A stretch of DNA of 64,000 bases from Virgibacillus sp. NKC19-16. Its GTDB lineage: Bacteria; Bacillota; Bacilli; Bacillales; Amphibacillaceae. The notes under the pieces were generated by a model. The model was not told where the DNA came from, did no database searches, and saw only the letters and a program-made list of their open reading frames with translations. Where the stretch lies: contig NZ_CP074373.1 of NCBI RefSeq assembly GCF_021560035.1, positions 120,001 through 184,000 on the forward strand, read 5' to 3'. Shown piece by piece: positions 17,803 through 26,632 of this stretch. Both the position numbers and the translations under genes were made by a program. The first letter of the stretch is position 1. Each line of letters begins with the position of its first letter.

Positions 17803-17976
17803 ATGATTAAGTTTTTAAAGAACGTCACCAGAGAGATGAAAAAAGTTTCCTGGCCAAAAAGTCGTGAATTGACAAGCTATACCATAACGGTAATATTAAC
17901 AGTTAGTTTCGTTGCTGTCTTTTTTGCTGTCATTGATTTTGGAATTTCACAAGTTTTAAATAGTTTTTTTGAATAA
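17803..17976 (+). CDS. secE: Preprotein translocase subunit SecE
   Basis: A 57-aa single-span SecE: an amphipathic N-terminal stretch with the conserved EMKKVSWPKSRELTSYT motif, then one hydrophobic segment (about 29-50). It clamps SecY in the membrane channel. The start ATG 17803 is preceded by AGGGGGT. It lies between rpmG and nusG; a terminator-like hairpin separates it from nusG. Confidence 0.94.
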   Translation: MIKFLKNVTREMKKVSWPKSRELTSYTITVILTVSFVAVFFAVIDFGISQVLNSFFE

Positions 17977-18021
17977 TAATAGGTAATGTATGCTATAATG
18001 AAAATAATTAATATTTTAACT

Positions 18022-18046
18022 AAAAACCCGGGCTAGCGGGTTTTTT
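18022..18046 (+). terminator. Terminator or attenuator between secE and nusG
   Basis: AAAAACCCG (18022-18030) pairs with CGGGTTTTT (18037-18045), followed by T. nusG may have its own weak promoter after it (TTGTCT 18050-18055, TAACAT 18074-18079). Confidence 0.7.
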
Positions 18047-18105
18047 AAGTTGTCTAAAAAAGGTGTTAAAACATAACATGAACATATACATGACTTAAAA
18101 CTAAA

Positions 18106-18142
18106 GGGAGGGAAGGACAAAATACATTGTCCTGTTCAAATG
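18106..18142 (+). promoter_or_regulatory. nusG translation start with hairpin between Shine-Dalgarno and ATG
   Basis: The only good Shine-Dalgarno (GGGAGGGAA, 18106-18114) lies about 25 nt before ATG 18140, too far for normal use. AGGACAA (18114-18120) and TTGTCCT (18127-18133) form a 7-bp hairpin that would bring it to about 6-7 nt from the ATG. No in-frame start codon lies nearer. A structured spacer of this kind is known from phage T4 gene 25; its role here is inferred. Confidence 0.55.
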
Positions 18143-18676
18143 GAGAAAAATTGGTATGTCATTCATACGTATTCCGGGTATGAAAATAAAGTAAGAATGA
18201 ATTTGGAAAAAAGGGTTGAATCGATGGGGATGGAAGATAAGATATTCCGCGTACTCGTTCCTGAAGATGAAGAAACCGAGATTAAGGATGGCAAAAAGAA
18301 GACTGTCAAAAAGAAATTCTTCCCTGGTTATGTCCTGACTGAAATGATCATGACAGATGACTCCTGGTATGTTGTGCGCAACACCCCGGGTGTAACAGGA
18401 TTCATCGGTTCCAGTGGAGGTGGTGCAAAGCCAACCCCGATCCTGCCTGATGAAGTAGAATCCGTATTAAAACGCATGGGTGTGGATGAATCGCCTGTGC
18501 AGGTTGATTTCGAATTAAAAGAAAATGTCCAAGTAACAGATGGCCCATTTACGGACTTTGCCGGCACGATCGAGCATATTGATACCGACAAGCAAAAAGT
18601 TAAAGTCCACGTGAACATGTTTGGCAGAGAAACGCCTGTTGAACTGGACTTTTCACAAATTGAGAAAATGACTTAG
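18140..18676 (+). CDS. nusG: Transcription termination/antitermination protein NusG
   Basis: NusG binds the RNA polymerase clamp and tunes pausing and termination; in Bacillus it promotes sequence-specific pausing. The 178-aa protein has the NGN domain (MEKNWYVIHTYSGYE, FFPGYVL, VRNTPGVTGFIG) and a C-terminal KOW domain (VQVTDGPFTDFAGTIEHID), then NMFGRETPVELDF. Length and both termini match B. subtilis. The start is fixed by this match although its ribosome-binding site is unusual. The dispersed repeat B begins 10 nt after the stop. Confidence 0.96.
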   Translation: MEKNWYVIHTYSGYENKVRMNLEKRVESMGMEDKIFRVLVPEDEETEIKDGKKKTVKKKFFPGYVLTEMIMTDDSWYVVRNTPGVTGFIGSSGGGAKPTPILPDEVESVLKRMGVDESPVQVDFELKENVQVTDGPFTDFAGTIEHIDTDKQKVKVHVNMFGRETPVELDFSQIEKMT

Positions 18677-18685
18677 AGTTGTTTT

Positions 18686-19198
18686 AAAAGGCTGCTTTCT
18701 AAAAGGTTGAGACTGCACTAAAGGTTCGTCCCACCGAAAACATTTGTTTTTTTGACATAAAAGATATAGAAGACAACCCAGTGACTACTAGTGACAATTC
18801 TTTTGCAAACACTGGTTGAGAACAGGGGGTTCGCTACGGAAATACATTTCGCGCACCTTAGGGCTGCTGGTGAGCCTCCTCGTGCTCGTCGTGTTGCAAG
18901 TGATTTCGAGAAGTAGCACTCCTCGCAAAAAAGATTGCTATTGCACTTCGGGGTCTCACCTATGCCTTTCCTCCCGCCGGAGTCTCCGTGTATTTCCTCC
19001 GCTAACAGTGGCTTACTATAATATTATTTGTGTAATAAAACGAAACAGATTCGTTGCTATCACTAGTCAGAGTGAGCGGAGGGCAGTCGAATCCTGCGAG
19101 AACAAATGTCTTCGGTGGGATGAGCGTTGCACATTACGTCGTATTTTATATCAACTCTGAATCTTTAAAACCAACAATGATTGCGAAAGAGTCTTTAA
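18686..19198. repeat. Dispersed MITE-like repeat, copy B
   Basis: A non-coding element of about 510 bp between nusG and the rplK promoter. The section about 18830-19105 is nearly identical, in inverted orientation, to about 50378-50655 (copy D). Ends AAAAGGCTGCTTTCTAAAAGGTTG and (inverted) TAAAGACTCTTTCGCAATCATTGTTGG relate to those of copies A, C and D. GC-rich palindromic blocks (GGTGAGCCTCCTCGTGCTCG, GGGGTCTCACC) recur. Small ORFs inside it are not conserved between copies. Confidence 0.8.
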
Positions 19199-19215
19199 AA
19201 ATGCCAACAAAATAC

Positions 19216-19244
19216 TTGCATTATTTCATAAAGCATGCTAAAAT
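19216..19244 (+). promoter_or_regulatory. Promoter of rplK-rplA
   Basis: TTGCAT (19216-19221) and TAAAAT (19239-19244) with 17-bp spacing lie about 100 nt before rplK. The leader can form a small hairpin (GTTATTCA/TGAATAGC, about 19251-19273). Confidence 0.75.
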
Positions 19245-19346
19245 TCTTTTGTTATTCATGCTTTTTGAATAGCGAGGTAAATATGAGTGGGAGGATCCTT
19301 CTTGGATACCTATTACCACATCACGGACTTTAAGGAGGTGTGTCTC

Positions 19347-19772
19347 GTGGCTAAAAAAGTAATCAAGTTAGTGAAATTGCAGATCCCTGCCGGAAAAGCA
19401 AACCCAGCACCACCAGTAGGACCGGCATTAGGTCAAGCGGGTGTTAATATCATGGGATTCTGTAAAGAATTTAATGCACGTACACAAGATCAGGCAGGTA
19501 CGGTTATTCCTGTTGAAATTACGGTTTTTGAAGACCGTTCATTTACATTTGTTACAAAAACTCCACCTGCTGCTGTCTTGTTGAAGCAGGAAGCTGGTAT
19601 TGATACCGCATCAGGAGAGCCTAACCGTAATAAAGTAGGTTCTGTAAAACGTGATAAAGTAAGAGAAATCGCAGAAACGAAGATGGAAGACTTAAACGCT
19701 GCTGATGTAGAAGCGGCAATGCGTATGGTTGAAGGAACTGCCCGCAGTATGGGTATCACAGTTGAAGACTAA
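19347..19772 (+). CDS. rplK: 50S ribosomal protein L11
   Basis: L11 forms the GTPase-associated centre with 23S rRNA and is needed for RelA activation. The 141-aa protein has the proline-rich switch between domains ([22 protein letters not shown]) and the rRNA-binding C-terminal domain ([17 protein letters not shown]). I use GTG 19347, 7 nt after AAGGAGGTG, which restores the family N-terminus ([13 protein letters not shown]); the longer in-frame reading from 19287 has no family support. Confidence 0.96.
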   Translation: MAKKVIKLVKLQIPAGKANPAPPVGPALGQAGVNIMGFCKEFNARTQDQAGTVIPVEITVFEDRSFTFVTKTPPAAVLLKQEAGIDTASGEPNRNKVGSVKRDKVREIAETKMEDLNAADVEAAMRMVEGTARSMGITVED

Positions 19773-19875
19773 TCTAATTCAATTTTAATACGGTGCAGGC
19801 TGTGATCTTCAGATGCCTGTTCGCAGCCTTTACGTTAATGCGGCGGTTTTGCTATGAGCGAAGGTGTGGCATGCG

Positions 19876-19901
19876 TTATAAGAGCTTTTGTGCTCTTATA
19901 A
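19876..19901 (+). promoter_or_regulatory. Hairpin in the rplK-rplA intergenic leader
   Basis: TTATAAGAGC (19876-19885) and GCTCTTATAA (19892-19901) form a perfect 10-bp stem with a 6-nt loop and no T tract. It lies in the 173-nt gap before rplA, where ribosomal protein L1 feedback sites can occur. Whether L1 binds is unknown. Confidence 0.45.
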
Positions 19902-19945
19902 GTGGGAGGTATTACCGTTATAACCACAATAGAGGAGGAAACAAA

Positions 19946-20638
19946 ATGGCTAAAAAAAGTAAAAAGTATCAAGAAGCATCAAAACTTGTTGATCGCTCTA
20001 AATCATATGAAGTAAGTGAAGCTGTTTCATTAGCGAAAGAGGCAGCCAAAGCAAACTTTGACGAAACAGTTGAAGCTGCATTTCGTTTAGGTGTGGATCC
20101 TAAAAAAGCAGACCAGCAAATTCGCGGTGCAACCGTTTTGCCACATGGTACTGGTAAAACGCAACGTGTACTGGTTTTCGCAAAAGGTGACAAAGCAAAA
20201 GAAGCAGAAGATGCGGGAGCAGATTATGTTGGAGAATCAGATTACATCGACCAGATTAACAAAGGATGGTTCGAATTTGATGTGATTGTTGCAACACCGG
20301 ACATGATGGCTGAAGTTGGTAAACTTGGACGTGTACTCGGACCAAAAGGACTCATGCCAAACCCGAAAACCGGAACAGTTACATTTGAAGTTGAAAAAGC
20401 CGTTAATGATATTAAAGCTGGTAAAGTGGAATATCGTGTCGATAAATCTGCTAACATTCACGTTCCTATTGGAAAACTATCATTCGATAATGATAAATTA
20501 ATCGAAAACTTTGCAGCTATTACGGACACACTTGTTAAAGTGAAACCGCAAAGCTCCAAAGGGACTTACCTGCGTAATGCTTCTATAGCTTCTACAATGG
20601 GACCTGGAATCAGAGTTGACGTTTCCAGTTATCGTTAA
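19946..20638 (+). CDS. rplA: 50S ribosomal protein L1
   Basis: L1 forms the mobile L1 stalk that helps release E-site tRNA. The 230-aa product has the two-domain L1 fold, including [39 protein letters not shown] and the C-terminal [22 protein letters not shown] 19946 follows GAGGAGGAAAC and gives the family N-terminus [12 protein letters not shown]; an in-frame extension upstream is leader sequence. Promoter and attenuator for rplJ follow. Confidence 0.96.
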   Translation: MAKKSKKYQEASKLVDRSKSYEVSEAVSLAKEAAKANFDETVEAAFRLGVDPKKADQQIRGATVLPHGTGKTQRVLVFAKGDKAKEAEDAGADYVGESDYIDQINKGWFEFDVIVATPDMMAEVGKLGRVLGPKGLMPNPKTGTVTFEVEKAVNDIKAGKVEYRVDKSANIHVPIGKLSFDNDKLIENFAAITDTLVKVKPQSSKGTYLRNASIASTMGPGIRVDVSSYR

Positions 20639-20645
20639 TTAGCTG

Positions 20646-20674
20646 TTGACTTTTACCGAAATGTTAGTTATACT
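20646..20674 (+). promoter_or_regulatory. Promoter of rplJ-rplL
   Basis: TTGACT (20646-20651) and TATACT (20669-20674) with 17-bp spacing, directly upstream of the L10 leader. Confidence 0.75.
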
Positions 20675-20689
20675 AAATTTCGTTATAAA

Positions 20690-20824
20690 TGAATACGTTG
20701 TGCCGTAGACAGCAGGGGCAAAAATTGCTTAATATTCCTGCCGAGGTGTTTAGAACCAAGTGAGATAAATCTATGATTGATTGTCATTTGTTATAAGCCT
20801 TCATGTCTACATGGAGGCTTTTAT
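20690..20824 (+). promoter_or_regulatory. L10 leader (ribosomal protein autoregulatory RNA) with attenuator
   Basis: TGCCGTAGACAGCAGGGGC (from 20701) and CCTGCCGAGGTG (20737-20748) are the conserved L10-leader elements that bind the L10(L12)4 complex. A terminator hairpin follows (20795-20805 with 20810-20820, loop TCTA, then TTTATT). Excess L10-L12 should favour termination before rplJ. Confidence 0.88.
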
Positions 20825-20880
20825 TATGTGATAGACTCAGGTCGCACGCGGTATGATGAATGTTACTAGGAGGTGGAACA

Positions 20881-21381
20881 ATGTCCAGTATTATCGAAAA
20901 GAAGAAACAGGTAGTAGATGAAATCACTGAAAAATTTCAAGCGAGCCAAACAGCAGTAATCGTTGACTACCGAGGCCTTGATGTTGCTGAAGTAACTGAT
21001 TTACGTAAACAATTACGCGACGCTGGTATTGACTTTAAAGTTTATAAAAATACAATGACCCGCCGCGCAGTTGAAGCTGCAGATTTAACGGAACTAAACG
21101 AAACATTGGTTGGTCCAACTGCTGTTGCATTTAGTAATGATGATGTCGTAGCACCAGCAAGAATTATTAATGATTTTGCAAAAAAACATCAGGAACTTGA
21201 AATTAAAGGTGGCGTGATCGAAGGTAAAGTTGCTTCCCTTGATCAAATGCAAGAGCTTGCTACCCTGCCAAATTACGAAGGTATGGTTTCCATGTTGCTT
21301 AGTGTACTACAAGCACCTGTACGTAACTTTGCGTATGTTACAAAATCTGTTGCAGAGCAAAAAGAAGAGCAAGGCGCATAA
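20881..21381 (+). CDS. rplJ: 50S ribosomal protein L10
   Basis: L10 anchors the L7/L12 stalk. The 166-aa protein has the N-terminal rRNA-binding domain ([43 protein letters not shown]) and a C-terminal helix that carries L12 dimers. ATG 20881 follows AGGAGGTGGAAC. It is controlled by the L10 leader upstream. The gap to rplL (203 nt) is unusually long and structured. Confidence 0.96.
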   Translation: MSSIIEKKKQVVDEITEKFQASQTAVIVDYRGLDVAEVTDLRKQLRDAGIDFKVYKNTMTRRAVEAADLTELNETLVGPTAVAFSNDDVVAPARIINDFAKKHQELEIKGGVIEGKVASLDQMQELATLPNYEGMVSMLLSVLQAPVRNFAYVTKSVAEQKEEQGA

Positions 21382-21387
21382 ACTTGC

Positions 21388-21558
21388 CCTTATAAATATG
21401 TGTTTAAAAAGAAGGATAAAAAGGACCGAGAAGTTCGAGGCGGCGTAGCTCCCGAGTACCGGAACGTATGCAATTAATACGTGAGGAACGGAAAAGCAAG
21501 CATTCGTGAGAAATTCGATGTGTCATTTTTACCGGACTTTTTGAACATCCTTATAAAT
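21388..21558 (+). other. Structured intergenic insert between rplJ and rplL
   Basis: About 150 nt flanked by 10-bp direct repeats CCTTATAAAT (21388-21397 and 21549-21558). Inside, GGAT...AAAAAG (from about 21413) can pair with CTTTTT...ATCC (ending 21550). Internal hairpins include the CGGAACGTATG...AATACGTGAGGAACGG segment. No ORF or promoter is evident. It could be a small transposed repeat (the direct repeats looking like a target duplication) or a structured RNA placed between the two stalk genes. Confidence 0.55.
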
Positions 21559-21584
21559 CAAAACCAAAATTAGGAGGAAATATC

Positions 21585-21950
21585 ATGTCTAAGGAACAAA
21601 TCATTGAAGAAATTAAAGAAATGTCCGTACTAGACTTAAACGATCTAGTAAAAGCAATTGAAGAAGAATTTGGTGTAACAGCTGCAGCACCTGTTGCAGC
21701 AGGAGGCGGAGCTGCTGAAGGCGAAGCTGCTGAAGAACAAACTGAATTTGATGTAGTACTTGAAAGTGCTGGAGACTCCAAAATCAAAGTTGTTAAAGCA
21801 GTTCGTGAAATCACAGGTCTTGGTCTTAAAGACGCAAAAGACGTGGTTGATAATGCACCAAAAGCCGTTAAAGAAGGCGTAACAAAAGAAGAAGCAGAAG
21901 AAGTTAAAGGCCAACTTGAAGAAGTAGGCGCATCTGTAGAAGTTAAGTAA
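21585..21950 (+). CDS. rplL: 50S ribosomal protein L7/L12
   Basis: The 121-aa stalk protein that recruits translational GTPases. An N-terminal dimerisation helix ([20 protein letters not shown]), an Ala/Gly/Glu hinge (about 38-52) and a globular C-terminal domain ([20 protein letters not shown]) are present. ATG 21585 follows AGGAGGAAATATC. It is followed by a terminator-like hairpin. Confidence 0.97.
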   Translation: MSKEQIIEEIKEMSVLDLNDLVKAIEEEFGVTAAAPVAAGGGAAEGEAAEEQTEFDVVLESAGDSKIKVVKAVREITGLGLKDAKDVVDNAPKAVKEGVTKEEAEEVKGQLEEVGASVEVK

Positions 21951-21971
21951 TTTTTACTGACAATATTAGAG

Positions 21972-22001
21972 GAAGCTCGTCGTTTAACGACGGGCTTTCT
22001 G
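21972..22001 (+). terminator. Terminator after rplL
   Basis: GAAGCTCGTCGT (21972-21983) pairs with ACGACGGGCTTTC around a TTA loop, with a short T-rich tail. Confidence 0.7.
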
Positions 22002-22055
22002 TATCTGATCAATGAACAAAAATCTTCTCCATTCTATTAAAGGATGTGACCTCAG

Positions 22056-22658
22056 TTGGCTGAGCATTACTATTCACAACAACCTCAATCCAAAAGTTCA
22101 CCCAAGACTTGGAATTATCAATTACGAACAAGATTATATACATTCACTAGTGATGTCGGTGTTTTTTCTAAAAATGAAGTGGATTTTGGTTCTAGACTGT
22201 TAATAGAGCAATTCCGTGAACCTGCTATTTTGGGAGATTTTTTAGACCTTGGCTGTGGTTACGGGCCTATTGGTATTGTCCTTGCAGATCATTTCCCTGA
22301 TCGGAATGTAATGCTATCGGATATTAACGAAAGGGCCATAACCCTAACAAGAAAAAATGCAGCACTTAATCGTATCGATAATGTCGAATGCATACAAAGT
22401 GATCAGTTTTCCAATTTAGTCAGTCGTTCATTTGCTGCGATTGTAATGAATCCGCCAATACGGGCCGGGAAAAAAGTTGTTCATCAATTATTTGAGGGAG
22501 CCAAGGCTGCACTGCATGATAATGGAGAGTTGTGGGTCGTTATTCAAAAGAAACAGGGCGCTCCTTCGGCAAAGTCAAAATTAGAAGATCTATTTGGGAG
22601 TGTAGAAATAGTTGCTAGAGACAAAGGTTATTTTATCCTGCGAGCTGTTAATGTTTGA
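22056..22658 (+). CDS. ybxB: Class I SAM-dependent methyltransferase (YbxB, RsmC-like)
   Basis: The 200-aa protein has the small-domain MTase fold: SAM-binding LDLGCGYGPIGIVLAD near 66, acidic loop MLSDINERA, and NPPIRAGK, the NPPY-type motif found in N2-guanine rRNA methyltransferases of the RsmC/RlmG family. The substrate is not known. TTG 22056 after AAGGATGTGA gives the family N-terminus (HYYSQQPQSKS). It lies between rplL and rpoB as in B. subtilis. Confidence 0.9.
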   Translation: MAEHYYSQQPQSKSSPKTWNYQLRTRLYTFTSDVGVFSKNEVDFGSRLLIEQFREPAILGDFLDLGCGYGPIGIVLADHFPDRNVMLSDINERAITLTRKNAALNRIDNVECIQSDQFSNLVSRSFAAIVMNPPIRAGKKVVHQLFEGAKAALHDNGELWVVIQKKQGAPSAKSKLEDLFGSVEIVARDKGYFILRAVNV

Positions 22659-22994
22659 CCAAGTAATGCTCTTATGATACTATAGGTAAATGTTAATATT
22701 GGATTTCTTTGTCAAGAGGAATTTTTATAAAAAGTGAAACGTATATTTCCCCGGTGATCGGAGACACTGGTAAAATCGAGAAATATAACGGATGAGGTTT
22801 TACAGTAAAATCTTTATTTCACTAAGATAAGAATATAACAATTAACTCCGCATTGCAAGTTTGTTCAGCTCATTTTTAACAGTTGAACGTATGGGTAGAT
22901 CTGAAAAACAAAGCTGAATAATCGTATTTTCAGTGTGTTTTTCTTTCATATATAAACATTTTAAGAAAAATGCTTGATTTAAGGGGTGAAGCTG
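22659..22994. other. Intergenic region upstream of rpoB
   Basis: 336 nt without a gene. I see only short imperfect hairpins (for example CATTTT/AAAATG near 22957) and no convincing sigma-A promoter. It probably forms part of the rpoB leader, with transcription entering from upstream or from a weak promoter. Confidence 0.5.
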
Positions 22995-25900
22995 TTGACA
23001 GGTCAACTAGTTCAGTATGGACGGCACCGCCAGCGCAGGAGCTATGCGCGTATCAGTGAGGTATTAGAGCTGCCAAATCTAATTGAAATCCAAACCGCTT
23101 CGTATCAATGGTTTCTAGAAGAGGGTTTGAGGGAAATGTTTAAAGACATTTCACCTATTGAGGATTTTACAGGGAACTTATCATTGGAATTTGTGGATTA
23201 TACATTAGAAGAACCAAAATACCCTGTAGATGAATCCAAGGAAAGGGATGTCACGTATAATGCTCCACTTCGCGTGAAGGTTCGTTTAATCAATAACGAA
23301 ACCGGCGAAGTAAAAGAGCAGGAAGTTTTTATGGGAGATTTCCCGCTTATGACAGATACAGGGACGTTTGTTATCAATGGAGCTGAGCGTGTTATCGTCT
23401 CACAGCTCGTGCGTTCACCTAGTGTCTATTATAATGAAAAATATGATAAAAATGGAAAAAGAGGTATCACCGCAACTGTTATTCCTAACCGTGGTGCATG
23501 GTTGGAATTTGAAACAGATGCAAAAGATGTAGCTTATGTTCGGATTGACCGTACACGTAAATTGCCGATTACGGTGCTTATGCGTGCACTTGGATTTGGC
23601 TCAGATCAGGAAATCATTGATCTTATAGGTGAGAATGAATACCTGAAAAACACGCTCGAAAAAGATAACACAGAAACTACTGATAAAGCGCTGCTGGAAA
23701 TCTATGAACGCCTCCGTCCTGGAGAGCCACCTACAGTAGATAATGCGAAAAGCTTATTAGTTTCTCGCTTTTTTGATCCAAAACGTTACGACCTTGCACA
23801 TGTCGGGCGTTATAAAATGAATAAAAAGTTAGACATAAAAAATCGCCTGTTTAACCAAGTACTGGCTGAAACCATTGTCGATCATGAGACAGGGGAAGTT
23901 TTAGCACAAAAAGGTGATAAACTGGAGCGTAAATTATTAGATAAAATTATACCATATTTGGAAAGTGAAGAGGAAAAACTGGGAGAGAAAATTCTTGAGC
24001 CTAGCGAAGGGGTCATTGAAGACCAGATCCCGCTTCAATCCATTAAAATTGTAGATCCTACTGACCCTAGCGGGGAGCGGGAGCTTAATGTTATTGGAAA
24101 TGCAGATGTGGATGATTCTATTAAAAATATAACACCAGCTGATATTGTATCAGCAGTAAGCTATTTCTTTAATCTCCTGCACCGGGTTGGAGGTACAGAT
24201 GATATTGACCATTTAGGTAATCGTCGCCTACGCTCCGTTGGTGAATTATTACAAAATCAATTTCGTATTGGATTATCCCGTATGGAACGTGTGGTTCGCG
24301 AGCGAATGTCTATTCAAGACACTTCCAGCATCACACCACAGCAGTTGATTAATATTCGACCTGTGATTGCTTCCATTAAAGAGTTCTTCGGTAGCTCGCA
24401 GTTATCACAGTTTATGGACCAGACCAACCCGTTAGCAGAACTTACGCATAAACGCCGTTTGTCTGCCCTTGGACCTGGTGGCCTGACCCGTGAGCGTGCA
24501 GGCTTTGAAGTTCGTGATGTTCACTACTCCCACTATGGGCGTATGTGTCCAATTGAAACACCTGAGGGTCCGAATATCGGTTTAATAAACTCCTTGTCAA
24601 GCTATGCAAAAGTAAACCAATTTGGCTTTATTGAAACACCATATCGCCGAGTTGATCCGGAAACGAATAAAGTAACAGCGAAAATTGATTATTTGACTGC
24701 AGATGAAGAAGATAATTATATTGTTGCACAGGCAAATGCGGTGTTAAACGATGATGGAAGCTTTGCAGATGATGAAGTTATTGCCCGTTTCCGTGGTGAA
24801 AACACCGTAGTTCCACAAAGTCAGCTTGATTACATGGATGTTTCACCAAAGCAGGTTGTATCAGCTGCAACGGCATGTATTCCATTTCTGGAAAACGATG
24901 ACTCCAACCGTGCATTGATGGGTGCGAATATGCAACGTCAGGCAGTACCATTAATGGATCCAAAGGCTCCAATTGTTGGTACCGGTATGGAATATGTTGA
25001 CGGGAAAGATTCCGGTGCTGCGATAATTTGCCGCAACGATGGGATTGTAGAACGTGTTGAGGCGAAGGAAATTCACGTCCGCCGTATTTCCGAAGTTGAT
25101 GGAAAAGAAGTGGAAGGCGATTTAGAAAAATATAGTCTACAAAAATATATTCGCTCAAACCAGGGAACAAGTTATAACCAGCGACCAATCGTAAGTCAGG
25201 GCGATCGAGTTACAAAAGGCGAAATCCTCGCTGACGGTCCTTCCATGGAAGTTGGAGAGCTAGCATTAGGCCGTAACGTGCTTGTAGGCTTTATGACATG
25301 GGAAGGTTACAACTATGAGGATGCCATCATTATGAGTGAAAGACTCGTTAAAGATGATGATTTCACATCCATTCATATTGAAGAATACGAATCGGAGGCC
25401 CGTGATACAAAACTGGGACCTGAAGAAATAACCAGAGATATTCCAAACGTCGGGGAAGATGCACTGAAGAACCTGAACGAAGAAGGGATTATCCGGGTTG
25501 GTGCTGAAGTAACAGATGGAGATATTTTAGTTGGTAAAGTAACGCCAAAAGGGGTTACAGAATTATCCTCTGAAGAACGTCTGCTTCATGCCATCTTTGG
25601 AGAGAAAGCCCGAGAGGTCCGCGACACATCCCTAAAAGTGCCAAATGGATCCGGGGGAATTGTGCTCGACGTTAGAATCTTCAACCGTGAGGATGGCGAT
25701 GAGTTATCGCCCGGTGTTAATAAGTTGGTTCGTGTGTACATTGTACAGAAACGTAAGATATCCGAAGGGGATAAAATGGCAGGACGTCACGGGAATAAAG
25801 GGGTAATTTCAAAACTATTACCAGAAGAAGATATGCCATTCATGCCAGATGGCACCCCAGTCGATGTTATGCTTAATCCGTTAGGTGTCCCATCACGTAT

Positions 25901-26531
25901 GAATATCGGACAGGTATTTGAAATGCATCTTGGAATGGCTGCTAGAAACCTTGGCATTCATGTAGCTACGCCAGTATTTGATGGTGCGAATGAGCAGGAT
26001 GTATATGAAACCATGCAAGAAGCAGGTATGTCACCAGATGCGAAAACCATACTTTATGACGGCAGAACCGGTGAACCATTTGATAACCGCATATCTGTTG
26101 GTGTTATGTATATGATTAAACTATCACACATGGTTGATGATAAATTACACGCACGTTCCACAGGCCCTTATTCACTGGTTACGCAACAACCACTTGGTGG
26201 TAAGGCGCAATTTGGTGGACAGCGTTTTGGTGAGATGGAAGTTTGGGCACTTGAAGCATATGGCGCTGCATACACACTTCAGGAAATACTAACCGTTAAA
26301 TCAGATGATGTTGTCGGTCGTGTGAAAACATATGAATCGATTGTTAAAGGTGATAATGTAGCTGATCCGGGAATACCGGAATCATTCAAAGTACTCATTA
26401 AAGAACTTCAAAGCCTTGGAATGGATGTCAAAATGCTCTCAGCAGATGAAGAGGAAATTGACATGCGTGAATTGGAAGAAGAAGAAACACAGGCAGCAAG
26501 CAAGCTTAATTTGGAAGTCGGAGAAAATTAA
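22995..26531 (+). CDS. rpoB: RNA polymerase beta subunit
   Basis: The 1,178-aa beta subunit. TTG 22995 gives the N-terminus [21 protein letters not shown] shared with B. subtilis, 6 nt after AAGGGGTG; a GTG nine bases upstream overlaps that site. The rifampicin cluster ([31 protein letters not shown], about 468-498) has the wild-type sensitive residues. Active-site lysines lie in [13 protein letters not shown], and the C-terminal clamp segment is [21 protein letters not shown]. The acidic tail is shorter than in B. subtilis. rpoC follows after about 100 nt. Confidence 0.97.
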   Translation: MTGQLVQYGRHRQRRSYARISEVLELPNLIEIQTASYQWFLEEGLREMFKDISPIEDFTGNLSLEFVDYTLEEPKYPVDESKERDVTYNAPLRVKVRLINNETGEVKEQEVFMGDFPLMTDTGTFVINGAERVIVSQLVRSPSVYYNEKYDKNGKRGITATVIPNRGAWLEFETDAKDVAYVRIDRTRKLPITVLMRALGFGSDQEIIDLIGENEYLKNTLEKDNTETTDKALLEIYERLRPGEPPTVDNAKSLLVSRFFDPKRYDLAHVGRYKMNKKLDIKNRLFNQVLAETIVDHETGEVLAQKGDKLERKLLDKIIPYLESEEEKLGEKILEPSEGVIEDQIPLQSIKIVDPTDPSGERELNVIGNADVDDSIKNITPADIVSAVSYFFNLLHRVGGTDDIDHLGNRRLRSVGELLQNQFRIGLSRMERVVRERMSIQDTSSITPQQLINIRPVIASIKEFFGSSQLSQFMDQTNPLAELTHKRRLSALGPGGLTRERAGFEVRDVHYSHYGRMCPIETPEGPNIGLINSLSSYAKVNQFGFIETPYRRVDPETNKVTAKIDYLTADEEDNYIVAQANAVLNDDGSFADDEVIARFRGENTVVPQSQLDYMDVSPKQVVSAATACIPFLENDDSNRALMGANMQRQAVPLMDPKAPIVGTGMEYVDGKDSGAAIICRNDGIVERVEAKEIHVRRISEVDGKEVEGDLEKYSLQKYIRSNQGTSYNQRPIVSQGDRVTKGEILADGPSMEVGELALGRNVLVGFMTWEGYNYEDAIIMSERLVKDDDFTSIHIEEYESEARDTKLGPEEITRDIPNVGEDALKNLNEEGIIRVGAEVTDGDILVGKVTPKGVTELSSEERLLHAIFGEKAREVRDTSLKVPNGSGGIVLDVRIFNREDGDELSPGVNKLVRVYIVQKRKISEGDKMAGRHGNKGVISKLLPEEDMPFMPDGTPVDVMLNPLGVPSRMNIGQVFEMHLGMAARNLGIHVATPVFDGANEQDVYETMQEAGMSPDAKTILYDGRTGEPFDNRISVGVMYMIKLSHMVDDKLHARSTGPYSLVTQQPLGGKAQFGGQRFGEMEVWALEAYGAAYTLQEILTVKSDDVVGRVKTYESIVKGDNVADPGIPESFKVLIKELQSLGMDVKMLSADEEEIDMRELEEEETQAASKLNLEVGEN

Positions 26532-26632
26532 AAAGCGGGTGGGTGTTGGTTCGGATAACGAGTCAACTCCCAGCTTTATCAAGGCAACGCAGGCTGATGA
26601 TAAAATCGGACACTGAAAGGGAGGTAGGCCCC

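Noticed and set aside
18816-19272. Open frames in repeat copy B
   Set aside because: Repeat-derived; frames differ between copies B and D and no ribosome-binding site fits.
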